Shown piece after piece: positions 7,184 to 15,894 of a DNA stretch of 40,037 bases; the stretch's first letter is position 1, and the number at the start of each line of letters is the position of its first letter. The notes beneath the pieces are model-generated. The model was not told the origin of the DNA and ran no database searches. It was given only the letters and a program-made list of their open reading frames with translations. The stretch spans positions 1-40,037 of the forward strand of contig JAEWSJ010000017.1 in the NCBI GenBank assembly GCA_023398335.1, read 5' to 3'. This DNA comes from Bacillota bacterium (lineage in GTDB: Bacteria > Bacillota_I > Bacilli_A > RFN20 > CAG-288). Both the position numbers and the translations under genes were made by a program.

Positions 7184-8033
7184 TAATGACCTGGAAATAA
7201 AGTATTTCTACCGATTCATCGAGTTTATTTCCAAAATGCTCGATATTGATCTACCACATGAACGCTTTAAATTGATTACTTTAGATAATTATAAAGCAGA
7301 ATCAAAAGATGAACTCCATGTAAAATGTTTTGCTGAGGCATATTTATATTTAATTAATAACAAAAACCAAAGCCTAACAACACTGGTAATACAAAAAACG
7401 TACTATCTTTTATCAGGTGTTATGCTTGAAGAAAAAATATGCAAAGAGATTCTAGAAATCTTTTATCAACACTATGATGAATCTTCACATTATCTGGCAG
7501 CTTTAATCCATTTCGCTGTTTTGAATAGTGTAAAAGAAAGAAACATCGAGTTTGCATTTATGATGTCGAACTTGATGATGCTTAAAAAGCAAAGATATCC
7601 GTTTATACCCTATGAGTTTATGTTCGATGCTTATTTTAAGGCTATTAAAGAAAAAAACATCAACAAACTGATGTATATATTTGCAGAAATTGAGGTTAGT
7701 TCAAAGCCGCATTATAGCCCTAAGGAACTGAAACAAAATGAAATTATCGAAAAGATTAAAGAATGTAAAGCGATACTTAAAGGAAGATATAATGTCAAAA
7801 GACTATATTTGTATGGATCTTACGCCAAGCAAAAGACATCTTTAACAAGCGATTTGGATTTTTTGGTTATTTTCGACAAAGAACTATTGAATTTCGAAAG
7901 AGCAAGAAATAATGAAGAATTAACCATTTATCTTAGTAAAATGTTTGAAATTACAGTTGATCTATTGGACTTTACTCACGCAATGGATAATTTAGATATT
8001 ATCGAAATGGAAAATATAATTACTTTAATATGA
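7173..8033 (+). CDS. Second nucleotidyltransferase-fold protein
   Basis: A 286-aa protein starting MIVNNDLEIKYFYRF at ATG 7173 (a TTG three bases upstream is the alternative), overlapping the previous gene by 11 bases. Residues ~1-190 are helical and unrecognised. Residues ~200-286 form a nucleotidyltransferase domain: 'LYLYGSYAKQKTSLTSDLDF' with G215-S216, D227 and D229, and a third Asp D263 in 'EITVDLLDF'. All three metal-binding carboxylates are present, so it is probably active. Sequence outside the motif differs from its neighbour, so the pair is diverged paralogues or an independent pairing. Position between the holin and the Rhs gene suggests that it modifies the toxin, its target or a host factor. 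Confidence 0.7.
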   Translation: MIVNNDLEIKYFYRFIEFISKMLDIDLPHERFKLITLDNYKAESKDELHVKCFAEAYLYLINNKNQSLTTLVIQKTYYLLSGVMLEEKICKEILEIFYQHYDESSHYLAALIHFAVLNSVKERNIEFAFMMSNLMMLKKQRYPFIPYEFMFDAYFKAIKEKNINKLMYIFAEIEVSSKPHYSPKELKQNEIIEKIKECKAILKGRYNVKRLYLYGSYAKQKTSLTSDLDFLVIFDKELLNFERARNNEELTIYLSKMFEITVDLLDFTHAMDNLDIIEMENIITLI

Positions 8034-8049
8034 AAAGGAGAAAATTAAA

Positions 8050-11000
8050 ATGATAAAAGTATTTAGTAATAAAACGAATTCACCAAAAATCAAGGTGGAA
8101 TCAAAATTTGTTGTCAGCAAGACAACTGTAAAAAAAGATGATTTATTGACGGGATTAACAAAAAATGATTTGTTATTCGTCAAACTAACTTTTAGTGGTC
8201 TAGAAAGCCCACAAATAATTAATTCAGTAAAATTACGTATGATGTGCAGTAATGCTTATGCCAATATAGGAGTGAAGGTGATTAAGTGTAATGATACCAG
8301 TATCAGTGATTCTAATATTAAAACATTAGCTAATTCTATTACTGGTAATGAAGAAGCGTTAGAAAAGACAATTATTTATGGTTCTGGACATTCACTAAAT
8401 AAACCAGGTAATCAAACATATATGCTAGACATTACCAATGTTATAAAAAAAGTATCTTCGATAAATCCGACTATAATGATGGCAATCAGTTTTCCTTTTG
8501 GAACTACTGGAGACTTTGGTGTCTATTCACCACAAAAATTAGCTGAAGGTAACGAGATATGTATTTCTACCATGTCCGAGATAGTTGGATTGAATAATAT
8601 GTACAAATATGATGAACATGACTTTGGAAGATGCGGTAAAGTGAGTGTCAATCTTGCAACTGGCAAACCGATTTATACTTTGAATCTTCTTTCTAGTGTT
8701 GGTAAAAAGATGCCGATTAGCTTCTCTGTTTGTCAAAATACTGATAAAGGTACAACACCTTATTTTGGTAATAAAGTCATACCTAATTTCCAGTACGGAA
8801 TTTATAAGCATGATGATTGTTATGTCATTGAAGATGCTACTGGATTTAAAAATTACTATTCCAAAATTGAGTATAAAGCTGAAAATAAAGCAGATTTAAC
8901 AGATAACTACGGCATCAAGCATTTAGAAAATTCTGGAGATATTTATTTGTCTTATCTCGATAATTCCTACATTTTTGTTGTAGAGTCAGAAAACTTGACG
9001 AGTGTTAAATTATACGACAAGGGTGATACCCGTATTGACTTTGAAATTGTCTCTGGAATTTGTAGAATTTTGATGGTAGAAACAGCTCTTGGATATAAAC
9101 TGACATATACTTGGAGTAACTCTAAATTAGAAAAGATTTCTAATACAGACGGAGAAGAAACGCTCGTTTGTTATTCAAGTGGTGGGCATATTCAAAAAGT
9201 ATCATTCCCAGATAATGAAAGAGCGATTGAGTTTACTGAAAATACTGTCAATCAAACATTAAATATTAGAACTTATTACTATAAAAAGAAAGGTTCAGGT
9301 TCAGCAACTCAAACAACGACAGAAACAATTTGTGAAACAAAATTATATTTCAGTTCTAATTGGTTAATCAAAGTAGAAGATGTTGCAACTGGGCAAAATT
9401 TGAAAGTATTGCATGATACAATAGGAAGAGTTTTATCTGTTGGAATTTATAGTGCAAGTGGAAGCGAAAAAGAATATTTGACAACTTACCAATACAACAC
9501 TAAATTCACTAAAGTAAGCAATTTGGAGGGGGATGCAATCCATTATTCCTTTGATAATTATGGCAGAGTTAAAACCATAATGGATGATAAAGCCCAAACA
9601 GTTACTTACAATTATGATGAATTCGAAAACGGTGAAAGTCTTAGATTAATCGGTCAGTCAAAAACTCAAAATAATGCTAGAAATTTACTAGAAAATCATA
9701 GTTTCGAAGATGAAAACATTTTCTCATCAAAACTTATGTCTTGGAAAATACTAGGGAGCACTGGATCAAAAGGCGAGATTATTAGAGATGGTGTTTTTGG
9801 TGAAAAATGTTTGAAATTATGTGCTGTAAGTAGTGATAAAGCATCAATATATCAAAATGTAGTCAATCCTCAAGCAGGAACATATGTTCTTAAAGGATTT
9901 ATTAAACATCCTAACATTAGTTCTTTTTCTAAGGATGATGTGACTGTTGGTATTAGTGGAACATACACAGTAGAAGAAGAAGTTATTGTAAGAGTGAATT
10001 CGAACACTACAAGAACTGAAATGCGACCAGTAACTAGATCTTTCACATCTTTAGCCGTACTTGATTTCAGTAAATCGTCTTGGTATTCTTTTGTGACTCC
10101 GAAAGTAACTATTCCAACAAGTGCTTCTGATATTACAATGACTGTTGAACTAAATGTTAATCACAAGTCTACAACTATTTATTTAGATGATTTACAACTT
10201 ACAGATTCCGAATACTTCACTCGCTTCAATTTAATTGAAAATGGGTATATGGAATTTGAAAGCAACAGCCGTCCTTATGGTTGGACCTTTGATAATTTTG
10301 AAACTGAGGATAAAATTGTAAAAATTACCTCCGATCCAACCCATCCTTCATTGCTTGGAGATAATGTCATGCGAATTGCTCCTGGTAACATCAATAAAAC
10401 AGATTATTCATATAATTATAAAGTAAAAAAGATGTATAAGGAAATCTCTCTTAAAGGACTAGCTGGAGAGCAGTTAATCTTTAGTGTATTTGGTAAAGGG
10501 TGTGTAACAGAGAATGTAATCTTCAGAGCTTTTATTAAATTTGTTTATGAAAATAAAGGCGAAGTTTATTCCCAGTTTGACTTTGAAAAGCACTTTGACA
10601 ATTGGCAAATGCTAACTAGAGCCATAACAGCTGAAGACAATTTCAGCAAAGTAATCGTCGGAGTTGAGTATGATGGTGGAGCTGAGGTAATGCTTGATTG
10701 TTTCCAATTATATAAAGACTCTTTTGGTAAGTATTACAATTATGATGCCAAAGGAAATATCACTGAAGTAATCGATGGAAATGGTACTTCATCTAGAGTA
10801 ACTTATGATTCCAATAACAAAGTAGATGAAATTTACTCATCAGATGGAAGTTATTTTAAATACAAATATGATACAAAGGGTAGGTTATACAACGTAACTG
10901 ATTTAAACAAAAATAGAATCGACATCACATATGATGACGATGATCGTGTGATTAAGACAACGATTACAGCTAATGACGGAGAAAAAATCGAGAATACGAC

Positions 11001-14000
11001 TGCGTATAATGATGTAATAAATAAAGAAACATCCACTGATGAGTTCGGAAACATCTTTTCAACTTCGATGGACTATTTGAACCGTGTTACCTCACAAATT
11101 GATGCCAATGGTTTAGAGACAGAGTTTGCTTATAATCATAAATCAGAGTTAGAAGAAATGTATGCAATTGTAGAGAGTGTAACGAATAAAAATAGTTTTG
11201 CTTATGATGCACAAGGAAACACCAAAACCATTCAGTCAAGTAATGGCACACTTTATGATTTGACTTACGATACGTTTGGAAGATTACTTTCCGTTAAATG
11301 TAATGGCTCTTACTTGGAGAAGTATCAGTACGATAGCTTAGTGAACGGTTATCGAAAGGGACAATTAGTCAAGAAAATGATAGGTTCTAACGGAGATTAT
11401 TACGAGTTTAAATATGATGATTTAGGACAAGTAAGTGAAGTGAAACTAAATGGAGCATCTATAGTAACCTATAGCTATGATGAAAACGGCAATGTTTACG
11501 AGTTGTATGATGTAAAATCCAAGATCTCTTCCTATTTTACTTATGATCTTCAAGGTAACTTACTTAAGAAAAAAACAAGTGATAATAATGATATATTTTA
11601 TACTTATGATAATTTAGGAAATGTCCAAAAAGTAACGTATAATATCAATAACTCAATTAGAAGCATCGACTATGAATATGACTATGAGTTTAATGAATAT
11701 ACCAAAGAAGGCTACTTTAACCGCTTATCCAATATGTACGGTGATGAATTAGTTATCAGTGGTCATGGAACAAAAGGACAGTTTGGTGCAAAACCGTTGT
11801 TTAACACGTGTTCATTTAAAGAAGATATGGATATGAATATGTATGTCCTTGAATTTGCTGATAAATATGATTTTGTCAATTATGAAACCAAGACATTTAA
11901 TAAAAATAGAACAAGTGGTGTTGTTAATGGTAAGGTATACTCTTATGATAGTTGGAATTCAAGATTTGCTAACAACAAAACTTTCTATGCTTTCATAAAA
12001 CCTACCGGAAGTTATGCCAAAGAGAATTTGTTTACTTTTGGATTTTGTGATGATTTTGAAAGCGGCTCAAGCAATATCCAATTGTATTCTAATTTATGTA
12101 TCAATGCTGGTGGGAAAATTGCCTATTATTCCGAAGGTGGTAACGAGACAATTGTATCTAGTAGCCAAGTGAAATTAAATGAGTGGAATTTAGTTGGTAT
12201 TAAGATGTTTAAAGAAAATGGAAAGAATAAGATTCTTTTAATTTTAAATGAACAAGTTTCAACTTCATTCGAAATTAATGAAAAAATCAATTCTATTAAT
12301 TACTTACTAGTTGGATATCAAAATAAACTTATGCCTGCAGTGGCTGCAACTTCCTCTAGTAAGAATACAACGACCTCTAATTTAGCAATGCCGTTTAAGT
12401 TGTGCATGATGTCATTTGGAGCTTATGACTACAAAGCAGAAGACTTTAATGCAATCTATAAAGAAGGCATAAAGTATCTATTCAAACAACCATTAGTAAA
12501 ATCCAATGGTACAATCTATTACGATGAAAAAACATACAAAGATTTCGATGTAGTGACCTTAAACGGTTCGTTGGAGTCATCTAAAGGATTAAAGCCGATA
12601 AAGCTAGCTACCATAGATAAATCTTATCGTTTTGATAAGACTAGAATCTTTAAGTATGATGAAGAATCAAATAAACATGTTTTTGGTAGTTATAAAGGAA
12701 TTGTCAATTTAAATCCTGGCAATAACTCAACTCTTGCATATCAACTACCTTTAACAACAAGTGGTACTATCTCTTTAAGATTCAAAACAGAACCAATAAG
12801 TGAAATAAGATACCTAATGAGTATCAAAGGTACATCCGAAATAATTGGTCTATATTTAGATACATCTAACAAACTATTACTTTCCATCAATGGTACAAAC
12901 CTTACTTCAACAAGTACTAAGGTAATCAATGATAATAAGTGGCATCAAGTAGTGTTACGATACCAAAACAGTAAGTTACAAGTATACTTGGATAATATGG
13001 CAAGCCCACTTTATGTTGGAACAAATACCATCAATCTTTCGAATACTGCCATCTACTTAGGAAACGACAGCACAGGAACAAAAGCTTTAAATGGCTGTCT
13101 AGAGATGTTTGCATGGAGCAATCAATTTGTAACAGACGCTGTAGTAACAAATCTATTTACTAAGGGTAGTACCATCATTGTTAGAAACAAACAAGATACA
13201 CTTGGAAGAGTTACTCAAAACCAAATCTTAATCGAAGGCAAAGAGTTATTAACAAAGTTTGACTACAATAAAACAAGAGTTTCTAAACAAACTTTACATA
13301 ATCAAGATAGTATTACCTATTCTTATGACAATATGAATAATGTTACTTCTAAGATTACTTTAGAAAACGGAGGCGAGTCACAAGTCCAATATACATATGA
13401 CCAACTTGGAAGACTGAAGAGTGAAATCAAAGAAAATGGTGAAGTAGAAAGATTTACTTATTATCCAAATGGAAATATTGATTATCGAGAAGTAGTTAGA
13501 AACAATGTAACAGTTATCAAGGAAGAATATCAGTACGACACGGTTATTAAGGATAGATTACTAAGAATCAAAGATTTAATCTCTAATAACATCGTTCAAG
13601 ACATAACTTATGACAGCGGATTTGTATTCAATCCAAAACAAATGATGATCAATGGTGTATCAAAAACGTTAACCTGGCAAGGAAGAAGACTGACTGGTAT
13701 TACAGGTAGCACATATGAGTATAATGGGGAAGGTGCGAGAACTAAGAAAGTAACACCAAATGAAACAACTACCTTTGAATTAGAAGGAAGCCATATTATC
13801 AGTATGAATAAGGTAACATCTGCTGAGAGTGTTAGACTTGATTTTGTCTATGATGCAAGTGCTACTTTAATAGGAGTTAATACCCAAGAAGGACATTACT
13901 TCTATGTACGAGATATTACTGGAAATGTTCTTGGTTTAATTGACCAAACGGGTGATTTTATAGTAAAATATAGATACGATGCTTGGGGAAAATTACTTGA

Positions 14001-14925
14001 GAAGAAGATATGTAAGTCATGTATCGCATCAAGACATAATCCTTTTGTTTACAAAGGATACTTCTTAGATGAAGAAACAGGATTCTACTATTTGAAATCC
14101 AGGTATTATGATCCAAATATTAGAAGGTTTATTAGTATTGACAGTCCTCAATACATAGATGAAGAAGATCTATCTGGGTTAAACCTATATGCTTATTGTG
14201 GAAATAATCCTTTGATGAATGTAGATCCTAGCGGAAATTCATGGACTAGTTTTTGGAAGAGTACTTTTGGAAAGGTTTTAGGTACTGTATTAGTGGTCGC
14301 AGCTGTTGTAGTTCTTAGTGTTGCTACTGCAGGTGTTGGGGCAGCAGTAACTACAGCACTTGGAAGCGGATTTATGGCTGCAGTTGCTGGCGGCGCAGTA
14401 GGTGGCGCCATTTCTGGAACAATATTTGGAGCTGGTATATCAATGGTTTCACAAGGAATATCAAATGGATATGCTAACATTGATTATGCGAAAGTAGGAG
14501 TGGATGCTTTAATTGGAGGTGTATCTGGAGCAGTTTTAGGTGGCTTGTCTGGCGGATTCAAATATGTAAGAGCCGCTCGTTATTTAAAGAGTAACGGTTG
14601 CAATAAAGAACAAATTAGCCAAGTAATGAAGTCTTTTAAGGGAACGCCAAGATTAAAAAATGTGTCAACTGGGACTACCGCAAATAGATATTGGGGAGGA
14701 ACAGCAAAAGAAATTGGGCATTGGCTTACATCAAAAACATATTCAAATCCCATTCAAGCTTTAGCCTTGAATCCTAGTTGGGGAAATACAGCCACTAATG
14801 TAAGTACTATTGTTTTCAATCAAAACACTACTATATTAGTTGGTAAGGCAGCTGCTCAAGGGTTCTTATCTGGCAGTGGTATTCAATGGTATGTTGCCAA
14901 TCTTGCATGGCTAGGACTAATATAA
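8050..14925 (+). CDS. Giant Rhs/YD-repeat polymorphic toxin
   Basis: A 2,291-aa protein with ribosome binding site AAAAGGAG before 8050 and no signal peptide. Order by approximate residue: DNRLRE-like beta domain (20-180); Rhs N-terminal block 'KVSVNLATGKPIYTLNL' (~196-215); YD repeats (~360-540, ~900-1230, ~1730-1950); two carbohydrate-binding-like beta-sandwiches beginning 'NLLENHSFE' (~545-715) and 'NLIENGYMEF' (~735-895); two LamG/concanavalin-like domains (~1310-1460 and ~1545-1700); Rhs core with 'YDAWGKLLEK', 'GFYYLKSRYYDPNIRRFIS' and 'NLYAYCGNNPLMNVDPSG' (ending ~2062); then a unique C-terminal region. The YD repeats are expected to form a shell enclosing the C-terminal toxin. The lectin-like inserts could bind a cell surface. 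It is followed without a gap by a candidate immunity gene. Confidence 0.92.
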   Translation: MIKVFSNKTNSPKIKVESKFVVSKTTVKKDDLLTGLTKNDLLFVKLTFSGLESPQIINSVKLRMMCSNAYANIGVKVIKCNDTSISDSNIKTLANSITGNEEALEKTIIYGSGHSLNKPGNQTYMLDITNVIKKVSSINPTIMMAISFPFGTTGDFGVYSPQKLAEGNEICISTMSEIVGLNNMYKYDEHDFGRCGKVSVNLATGKPIYTLNLLSSVGKKMPISFSVCQNTDKGTTPYFGNKVIPNFQYGIYKHDDCYVIEDATGFKNYYSKIEYKAENKADLTDNYGIKHLENSGDIYLSYLDNSYIFVVESENLTSVKLYDKGDTRIDFEIVSGICRILMVETALGYKLTYTWSNSKLEKISNTDGEETLVCYSSGGHIQKVSFPDNERAIEFTENTVNQTLNIRTYYYKKKGSGSATQTTTETICETKLYFSSNWLIKVEDVATGQNLKVLHDTIGRVLSVGIYSASGSEKEYLTTYQYNTKFTKVSNLEGDAIHYSFDNYGRVKTIMDDKAQTVTYNYDEFENGESLRLIGQSKTQNNARNLLENHSFEDENIFSSKLMSWKILGSTGSKGEIIRDGVFGEKCLKLCAVSSDKASIYQNVVNPQAGTYVLKGFIKHPNISSFSKDDVTVGISGTYTVEEEVIVRVNSNTTRTEMRPVTRSFTSLAVLDFSKSSWYSFVTPKVTIPTSASDITMTVELNVNHKSTTIYLDDLQLTDSEYFTRFNLIENGYMEFESNSRPYGWTFDNFETEDKIVKITSDPTHPSLLGDNVMRIAPGNINKTDYSYNYKVKKMYKEISLKGLAGEQLIFSVFGKGCVTENVIFRAFIKFVYENKGEVYSQFDFEKHFDNWQMLTRAITAEDNFSKVIVGVEYDGGAEVMLDCFQLYKDSFGKYYNYDAKGNITEVIDGNGTSSRVTYDSNNKVDEIYSSDGSYFKYKYDTKGRLYNVTDLNKNRIDITYDDDDRVIKTTITANDGEKIENTTAYNDVINKETSTDEFGNIFSTSMDYLNRVTSQIDANGLETEFAYNHKSELEEMYAIVESVTNKNSFAYDAQGNTKTIQSSNGTLYDLTYDTFGRLLSVKCNGSYLEKYQYDSLVNGYRKGQLVKKMIGSNGDYYEFKYDDLGQVSEVKLNGASIVTYSYDENGNVYELYDVKSKISSYFTYDLQGNLLKKKTSDNNDIFYTYDNLGNVQKVTYNINNSIRSIDYEYDYEFNEYTKEGYFNRLSNMYGDELVISGHGTKGQFGAKPLFNTCSFKEDMDMNMYVLEFADKYDFVNYETKTFNKNRTSGVVNGKVYSYDSWNSRFANNKTFYAFIKPTGSYAKENLFTFGFCDDFESGSSNIQLYSNLCINAGGKIAYYSEGGNETIVSSSQVKLNEWNLVGIKMFKENGKNKILLILNEQVSTSFEINEKINSINYLLVGYQNKLMPAVAATSSSKNTTTSNLAMPFKLCMMSFGAYDYKAEDFNAIYKEGIKYLFKQPLVKSNGTIYYDEKTYKDFDVVTLNGSLESSKGLKPIKLATIDKSYRFDKTRIFKYDEESNKHVFGSYKGIVNLNPGNNSTLAYQLPLTTSGTISLRFKTEPISEIRYLMSIKGTSEIIGLYLDTSNKLLLSINGTNLTSTSTKVINDNKWHQVVLRYQNSKLQVYLDNMASPLYVGTNTINLSNTAIYLGNDSTGTKALNGCLEMFAWSNQFVTDAVVTNLFTKGSTIIVRNKQDTLGRVTQNQILIEGKELLTKFDYNKTRVSKQTLHNQDSITYSYDNMNNVTSKITLENGGESQVQYTYDQLGRLKSEIKENGEVERFTYYPNGNIDYREVVRNNVTVIKEEYQYDTVIKDRLLRIKDLISNNIVQDITYDSGFVFNPKQMMINGVSKTLTWQGRRLTGITGSTYEYNGEGARTKKVTPNETTTFELEGSHIISMNKVTSAESVRLDFVYDASATLIGVNTQEGHYFYVRDITGNVLGLIDQTGDFIVKYRYDAWGKLLEKKICKSCIASRHNPFVYKGYFLDEETGFYYLKSRYYDPNIRRFISIDSPQYIDEEDLSGLNLYAYCGNNPLMNVDPSGNSWTSFWKSTFGKVLGTVLVVAAVVVLSVATAGVGAAVTTALGSGFMAAVAGGAVGGAISGTIFGAGISMVSQGISNGYANIDYAKVGVDALIGGVSGAVLGGLSGGFKYVRAARYLKSNGCNKEQISQVMKSFKGTPRLKNVSTGTTANRYWGGTAKEIGHWLTSKTYSNPIQALALNPSWGNTATNVSTIVFNQNTTILVGKAAAQGFLSGSGIQWYVANLAWLGLI
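14236..14925 (+). other. Rhs C-terminal variable (toxin) region
   Basis: Codons ~2063-2291 after the VDPSG boundary of the Rhs core. The first part (~2070-2170) is a Gly/Ala/Val-rich hydrophobic stretch (for example VLVVAAVVVLSVATAGVGAA), the kind of segment found before toxin domains and often thought to help membrane passage. The last ~95 residues are a compact domain with 'NRYWGGTAKEIGHWLTSK', 'ALALNPSWGNTATNVS' and a closing 'GIQWYV'. The R-x-G-G start and S/T-rich middle recall ADP-ribosyltransferase-like toxin folds, but a catalytic Glu in the final strand is not obvious. Toxin by position; enzymatic class unproven. Confidence 0.55.
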
Positions 14926-15396
14926 TTGAATACTTATAGTAGAGAAGAAATATTAAATGAAAGGAGAATATATAGTTTATATTACTATATTAAAGCATTT
15001 ATGAAAAACTATTTAGCATTATCTATCTGGGGGGATGGACCTGGAAGGCCTTATGACAATATCTATTTTCTAATGAATGTAGAACTTAGTGGTAATATAC
15101 TTCGTTTAAGTTTTATTGATGGCGAAGAATGCACGATTTTTGATCCGAAGGATATTAAGGTGACGGAATGTGAGTTATCAGTAAGGGATGCTTCGGAAGT
15201 AAATTGGAGGTTTTATGAATATGGCAAACCCAAAAGCTCTGATACTATAATAAATATATCATATAAAAAATTAAATGATAATGAAATACAAGTACTTGCA
15301 ATAGGTTCTTTTAAGAGAGAAGAAAAGATATTAATAAATGGTTTGGCGTTTCATTCTTATGGTAAGTTAGACAAAAATATTATTGCTTTAGATTGA
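14926..15396 (+). CDS. Candidate immunity protein for the Rhs toxin
   Basis: A 156-aa soluble, acidic protein. The only long start option is TTG at 14926, immediately after the Rhs TAA (14923-14925), with AGGA ten bases upstream. Translation would be tightly coupled to the toxin gene. The sequence alternates strands and loops, with 'LALSIWGDGPGRPYDNIYFL' and 'LAIGSFKREEKILINGLAFH'. I recognise no named immunity family. Position directly after a polymorphic-toxin C-terminus, small size and the terminator that follows (15404-15467) are the evidence. An alternative start at the internal ATG 15001 would remove the first 25 residues. Confidence 0.6.
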   Translation: MNTYSREEILNERRIYSLYYYIKAFMKNYLALSIWGDGPGRPYDNIYFLMNVELSGNILRLSFIDGEECTIFDPKDIKVTECELSVRDASEVNWRFYEYGKPKSSDTIINISYKKLNDNEIQVLAIGSFKREEKILINGLAFHSYGKLDKNIIALD

Positions 15397-15403
15397 TTGT
15401 TAT

Positions 15404-15467
15404 AAAGACTGCACGAAAAATAGTTTTAGATTAACATCTAACGACAATAAAGCTGCAGTTTTTTTCG
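15404..15467 (+). terminator. Terminator after the toxin/immunity operon
   Basis: Stem AAAGACTGCA (15404-15413) with TGCAGTTTTT (15454-15463, one G-U pair). An inner hairpin TTAGATTAACATCTAA lies in the loop, and a run of seven T follows. Probably works in the plus direction and possibly both ways. Confidence 0.7.
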
Positions 15468-15537
15468 TATGATGAAACTGAGGGGAAATAATAATCTTCT
15501 TAGTTTTTATTTTTAATACATTGTTGTACAATGATAA

Positions 15538-15623
15538 TGAAGCAAAGGTTAACCTTTGAGACGAAAATTCGATCTCGTAAAAACTCTTACAGCTAGACTG
15601 TTTACTTGAGATCCTTTGCTTCA
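15538..15623 (+). repeat. Long inverted repeat, candidate structured RNA or small mobile remnant
   Basis: Perfect 11-bp arms TGAAGCAAAGG (15538-15548) and CCTTTGCTTCA (15613-15623) enclose 64 bases. The left arm merges into a 16-base palindrome CAAAGGTTAACCTTTG (15543-15558). The segment lies between two terminators (15404-15467 and 15640-15673), so a short independent transcript of roughly 130-150 bases is possible. No ORF is supported inside. Confidence 0.45.
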
Positions 15624-15639
15624 CTTTTAATAAATACTA

Positions 15640-15673
15640 GCTAAGAGATTATTGATGAACTCTTAGCTTTTTT
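15640..15673 (+). terminator. Rho-independent terminator
   Basis: Perfect 8-bp stem GCTAAGAG/CTCTTAGC with a 12-base loop, followed by TTTTTT. It has no protein gene directly upstream other than the already terminated immunity gene, so it would end a transcript covering the inverted repeat at 15538-15623. Confidence 0.75.
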
Positions 15674-15674
15674 G

Positions 15675-15812
15675 TTACTTAGGCATAAGTGATAAAAGGT
15701 TTTGGAAATAAGGACGTGTGGGTTTTTGAGAACTTAATGTATCTCGTACTAAAAAATGTCCAACTTCTATTTTAATTTTAGAACTTGATTCATCTAATTG
15801 TTGAAGAGAAAT
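15675..15812 (-). pseudogene. Possible protein tail fragment of unknown origin
   Basis: On the minus strand an open stretch of about 45 codons ends '...FQNLLSLMPK' at TAA (15675-15677). It is bounded upstream by consecutive TGA and TAG codons and has no start. The amino-acid pattern looks protein-like (IKIEVGHFLVRDTLSSQ). I cannot name the family. The remaining bases to 15894 show nothing I can support. Confidence 0.25.
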
Positions 15813-15894
15813 CTATCACGTATCAATCACGAAAGTAAGTAGGAAATTAAGATTAGAAGAAAACTGTATTTCATCAAAGAAAGGAAGTAATAAA

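Noticed and set aside
8050..14235. YD repeats as DNA-level repeats
   Set aside because: They are degenerate protein repeats; neighbouring units are not similar enough at the base level to count as DNA repeats.
14193..14480. Proline/alanine-rich minus-strand ORF (95 aa)
   Set aside because: Exact shadow of the Gly/Ala/Val-rich segment of the Rhs gene; no ribosome binding site.
15400..15624. 74-aa minus-strand ORF
   Set aside because: Runs through one terminator and the inverted repeat, has no ribosome binding site and has no protein-like conservation pattern.
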